Below, piece after piece: positions 61,519-64,000 of a DNA stretch of 64,000 bases. The notes below the pieces were generated by a model. That model worked only from the letters and a program-made list of their open reading frames with translations. It did no database searches and was not told where the DNA came from. The stretch lies in NCBI RefSeq assembly GCF_900167135.1, contig NZ_FUWZ01000007.1, forward strand, positions 62,001-126,000, written 5' to 3'. The stretch comes from Chitinophaga eiseniae. Its GTDB lineage: Bacteria > Bacteroidota > Bacteroidia > Chitinophagales > Chitinophagaceae. Position numbers and translations under genes: made by a program. The first letter of the stretch is position 1, and each line of letters starts with the position of its first letter.

Positions 61519-62499
61519 ATGAAAAAATGTTCTGCACTGCTGGCCGCTGCAACATGGGCGTTGACAGTGCATGCCCAGGAAGTGAAAAAGCCGGGCCACG
61601 CCGGCAACCCGGTATTCCCCGGATGGTATGCCGACCCGGAAGGACTGGTGTTCGGAAAAAAATACTGGATCTTTCCCACATTTTCGGCACCCTACGAGCA
61701 ACAGGTGTTCTTCGATGCATATTCCTCCGACGACCTTGTTCACTGGAAAAAACATCCGCATGTCCTGGATTCCGCTGCCGTGAAATGGGCGAAACGCGCT
61801 ATGTGGGCGCCTTCGGTGATCAAAAAAGGGAAACAGTACTTTTTTTTCTTCGGCGCCAATGATATCCAGCGTAATGGCGAGCCCGGTGGCATCGGCGTGG
61901 CCGTGGCCGACAAACCCGAAGGACCGTACCGCGATTATCTCGGCAAACCGCTGGTGGACAGCATCGTTCATGGCGCTCAACCGATCGATCAGTACGTGTT
62001 TCATGACAAAGACGGGGCCTACTACCTGATCTACGGCGGCTGGGGACACTGTAATATCGCCCGGTTGAAAGACGATTTCACCGGCTTCATTCCTTTTGCA
62101 GACGGGACCGTTTTACGGGAGATCACGCCGGAGAAATATGTGGAAGGACCGACCATGTTTATCAGGAACGGGAAATATTATTTTATGTGGTCGGAAGGTG
62201 GCTGGGGCGGCCCGGATTATTGTGTGGCTTACGCTATCGCGGACAGTCCGGCTGGACCCTTTAAGCGCATCGGTAAAATCCTGCAGCAGGACCCGGCGAT
62301 TGCCACCGGAGCGGGACATCATTCTGTGATATACAATGCAAAACACGATCAGTGGCTCATGGTCTATCACCGCCGTCCGCTGGGTAAAAAGGGAGCGAAC
62401 GAAAGGGAAACCTGTATTGACCGGATGGAATTTAATGAAGACGGCACCATACGCCCGGTGGTGATGACCAAAGAAGGTGTGCGGCGGCTTCAGCTGTAG
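61519..62499 (+). CDS. Glycoside hydrolase family 43-like protein, 326 aa
   Basis: Exported five-bladed beta-propeller glycosidase. The signal peptide MKKCSALLAAATWALTVHAQ precedes the blades. Catalytic-type residues are visible in the expected order: Asp39 in YADPEG (general base), Asp157 in PIDQYVF (pKa modulator) and Glu209 in YVEGPTMF (proton donor). GH43 enzymes release arabinose, xylose or related sugars from plant-type glycans. An upstream in-frame ATG at 61501 is possible; 61450 is unlikely. It is divergent from the AsmA-like gene. With a SusCD pair nearby it might be part of a utilisation locus, but it is separated by an opposite-strand gene. Confidence 0.9.
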   Translation: MKKCSALLAAATWALTVHAQEVKKPGHAGNPVFPGWYADPEGLVFGKKYWIFPTFSAPYEQQVFFDAYSSDDLVHWKKHPHVLDSAAVKWAKRAMWAPSVIKKGKQYFFFFGANDIQRNGEPGGIGVAVADKPEGPYRDYLGKPLVDSIVHGAQPIDQYVFHDKDGAYYLIYGGWGHCNIARLKDDFTGFIPFADGTVLREITPEKYVEGPTMFIRNGKYYFMWSEGGWGGPDYCVAYAIADSPAGPFKRIGKILQQDPAIATGAGHHSVIYNAKHDQWLMVYHRRPLGKKGANERETCIDRMEFNEDGTIRPVVMTKEGVRRLQL

Positions 62500-62509
62500 G
62501 CGGTTGCCG

Positions 62510-63775
62510 TTATGCGCGGGCGCTGTTGCGCTCGTCGGCCATTATTTTGCCGGCAGGCGGAAATATCGTCCCTGTCTGTGTTTTTCTGCGATGCTGTACA
62601 AACACGATTGTGGCAACGATGCCGGTCAGCCCGGCGATGCAGACAGTGGCCCGCGGACCTATCCACTGGGCCAGTACGCCTGTCAGCAGGCTGCCAATAG
62701 GGATCATGCCCTGGTACGCCATGATGTAATAACTGATCGCTCTTGCGCGCATGGTTGGAATAGCATGCGTCTGGATATAGGTGTTGATGGCTGATGTCTG
62801 CGCCATCATACCTACGCCGGAGAGCATCATGAACAGCAGGGCCAGCGGCAGCCAGCCGGCATAAGCCAGGAGTACAAGGCTCAGGCCAAATATCAGGCTG
62901 GAAGTAATGAGTATTTTGACCAGGTCTTTACCGGCCTTTAACTGCGCCATATAGATGGCGGCGGCGATGGAGCCAACACCGGCGGCGCTTTCAAACCAAC
63001 TGAAGGTGCGCGCGCTGCCATTAAAAATATCTTTTGCGAAAACAGGCATCAACGTATTGAATGGCATCACCAGCAGGCTGCTGGCGGTGAGCATCAGCAG
63101 CAGGGAGGAGAGGTCCCTGTCGTGCGAAATATACTGCCATCCTTCCCGCAGCTCCGCCCAGATGCTGCGTTCCGACTTCACGATCACCGGCAGGTCCATC
63201 TTCATCATAAACAGCGAAATGAGTACGGGCACGTAACTCAGGAAGTTACCGGCAAAACAGATGTCTTCCCCGAAGGTGCTCAGCACAATGCCTGCCAGCG
63301 CCGGTCCTGCGATACGGGCGAAATTGGCCACCGTGGAATTGAGCGCTATCGCGTTGGGAAGATCTTCTTTCTGTTCTACCATTTCCATCATCAGCGACTG
63401 CCGGCAGGTGACATCAAACGCATTGATAACGCCCTGTACAAGCGACAGGAAAATGATACCGGGGATGTTGTAGTACCGCAACAGGATCATGAGCGCCAGC
63501 GCCCCGGCCTGCACCATGGAAATCAGCTGTGTGATGATCATCAGGCGGTAGCGGTTATGACGATCTATGTAACTGCCGGCGTAGGGCGACAGGAAAAGGG
63601 AAGGGATGAGGCTTACAAAACTGACTACACCCAGCAGCAGGGCGGAATTGGTTAACCGGTACACCAGCCAGCAAACGGCCGTTTTCTGCATCCATGTACC
63701 TATCAGGGAAATAGATTGTCCGTAAAAGAAGAGCCGGAAGTTCCGGGATTTTAAAGAGCGAAATACATCCATCAA
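62510..63775 (-). CDS. MFS transporter (MFS_3 / EntS-like exporter), 421 aa
   Basis: Twelve-helix major-facilitator protein. The opening FRSLKSRNFRLFFYGQSISLIGTWMQ is typical of the MFS_3/EntS branch, and the helix 2-3 loop has GSYIDRHNRYRLM (motif A variant). Relatives export enterobactin or other small molecules; the substrate is unknown here. It is convergent with the GH43 gene (10-base gap, no clear terminator) and divergent from a LysR-family gene, which is its most likely regulator. The second Met (63772) is an alternative start. Confidence 0.9.
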   Translation of the reverse strand: MMDVFRSLKSRNFRLFFYGQSISLIGTWMQKTAVCWLVYRLTNSALLLGVVSFVSLIPSLFLSPYAGSYIDRHNRYRLMIITQLISMVQAGALALMILLRYYNIPGIIFLSLVQGVINAFDVTCRQSLMMEMVEQKEDLPNAIALNSTVANFARIAGPALAGIVLSTFGEDICFAGNFLSYVPVLISLFMMKMDLPVIVKSERSIWAELREGWQYISHDRDLSSLLLMLTASSLLVMPFNTLMPVFAKDIFNGSARTFSWFESAAGVGSIAAAIYMAQLKAGKDLVKILITSSLIFGLSLVLLAYAGWLPLALLFMMLSGVGMMAQTSAINTYIQTHAIPTMRARAISYYIMAYQGMIPIGSLLTGVLAQWIGPRATVCIAGLTGIVATIVFVQHRRKTQTGTIFPPAGKIMADERNSARA

Positions 63776-63847
63776 AAATTTATTTATACAAGCGGGAATG
63801 CTGACATTCCTTTTAATAATCGATGGTGCAAATTTCGGTCAGTTCGA

Positions 63848-63855
63848 TATATTTG
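63848..63855 (+). promoter_or_regulatory. Candidate -7 box TATATTTG for the LysR-family gene
   Basis: Exact TAnnTTTG match 47 bases before the LysR start codon, in the divergent region with the MFS gene. Confidence 0.45.
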
Positions 63856-63902
63856 TAAAATAGATTGTTTTAATGATATTCATTAGTAAAACCGATTGAT
63901 TC

Positions 63903-64000
63903 ATGGAACTTCGTCAACTGGCTTATTTTGTGAAAGCCGCGGAAACCTCACATTTTACCGGGGCGGCTGCCGCGATGTATATTACGCAATCCACCTTGTC
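63903..64000 (+). CDS. LysR-family transcriptional regulator, 3' end missing
   Basis: Only the first 32 codons are in the window: MELRQLAYFVKAAETSHFTG followed by AAAAMYITQSTLS. This is the helix-turn-helix N-terminus of LysR-type regulators (the usual opening is MELRQLRYFVAVAE with AA..L..SQ..LS). It is divergent from the MFS exporter gene, a standard arrangement in which the regulator controls the neighbouring transporter. The effector domain lies beyond the window edge. Confidence 0.9.
   Translation, partial: MELRQLAYFVKAAETSHFTGAAAAMYITQSTL

Noticed and set aside
53335..62499. A glycan polysaccharide-utilisation locus comprising SusC, SusD and GH43
   Set aside because: Only one glycosidase is present and an opposite-strand AsmA-like gene plus a terminator separate it from SusCD, so a single locus is not supported by the sequence alone.
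1..64000. CRISPR array, insertion sequence or prophage
   Set aside because: No regularly spaced direct repeats, transposase, integrase or phage structural genes were seen. The 145-bp inverted repeat has no transposase and no clear target duplication.

Overview
The window looks like chromosomal DNA of a Bacteroidota bacterium, most likely a Chitinophaga-like member of the Chitinophagaceae. The reasons are two SusC/SusD pairs, an ECF sigma / FecR / STN-type SusC cascade, DUF1624, YwqG and tricorn-type proteins, many small Gram-negative lipoproteins, promoter -7 boxes of the Bacteroidota form TAnnTTTG, and weak or absent Shine-Dalgarno sequences. The taxonomic call is inference from gene content. 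The window is densely coding on both strands. I see no rRNA, CRISPR array, prophage or insertion sequence.

Layout. 1-14 kb: a truncated intradiol dioxygenase, an unknown protein, a TolC / HlyD / ABC-2 permease efflux operon, an NmrA-type reductase followed by an AraC regulator, an acidic-tailed secreted protein, an alpha/beta hydrolase, a membrane acyltransferase followed by a DUF5996 protein, a lipoprotein, an AidB-like acyl-CoA dehydrogenase and a SnoaL-like protein. 14-23.3 kb: one reverse-strand nutrient-uptake unit reading ECF sigma, FecR, SusC with STN, SusD, a peptidase-like lipoprotein and a TlpA-like thioredoxin. 23.4-30.8 kb: a class IV aminotransferase with a methyltransferase, a CzcC-like outer-membrane protein with a beta-propeller lipoprotein, a second methyltransferase, cyclopropane-fatty-acid synthase, and a TetR regulator coupled to a GIY-YIG protein. 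30.8-32.7 kb: three tRNA-like elements around an ArsR / quinone oxidoreductase pair.

32.7-52.9 kb: an LRR protein with a zinc-ribbon SDR, a lipoprotein, hemolysin III, YwqG, an SF1 helicase, DinB, a tricorn-like protease, a DUF1624 membrane protein, two small membrane or glycine-rich proteins, an unknown protein, a MacB/FtsX permease, a serine hydrolase, and a TetR regulator with an MFS exporter. 52.9-64 kb: a second SusC/SusD pair without its own sigma or anti-sigma, a 145-bp nested inverted repeat, a large AsmA-like protein, a GH43-type glycosidase, an MFS exporter and the start of a LysR regulator.

Most noteworthy: (i) the three tRNA-like elements share a 6-bp acceptor helix and lack U33. 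Two of them have leader and trailer sequences that extend the acceptor helix past a bulged T, and the third element has its own -7 box and U-run, so it looks like a free-standing tRNA-mimic RNA. (ii) Two perfect 41-bp arms enclose a 17-bp terminator hairpin between susD and the AsmA gene. (iii) A peptidase-Mx1-like lipoprotein lacks its HExxH motif. (iv) A zinc-ribbon SDR whose catalytic Tyr position holds Thr is paired with an LRR protein. (v) Clear candidate operators lie at both tetR promoters.
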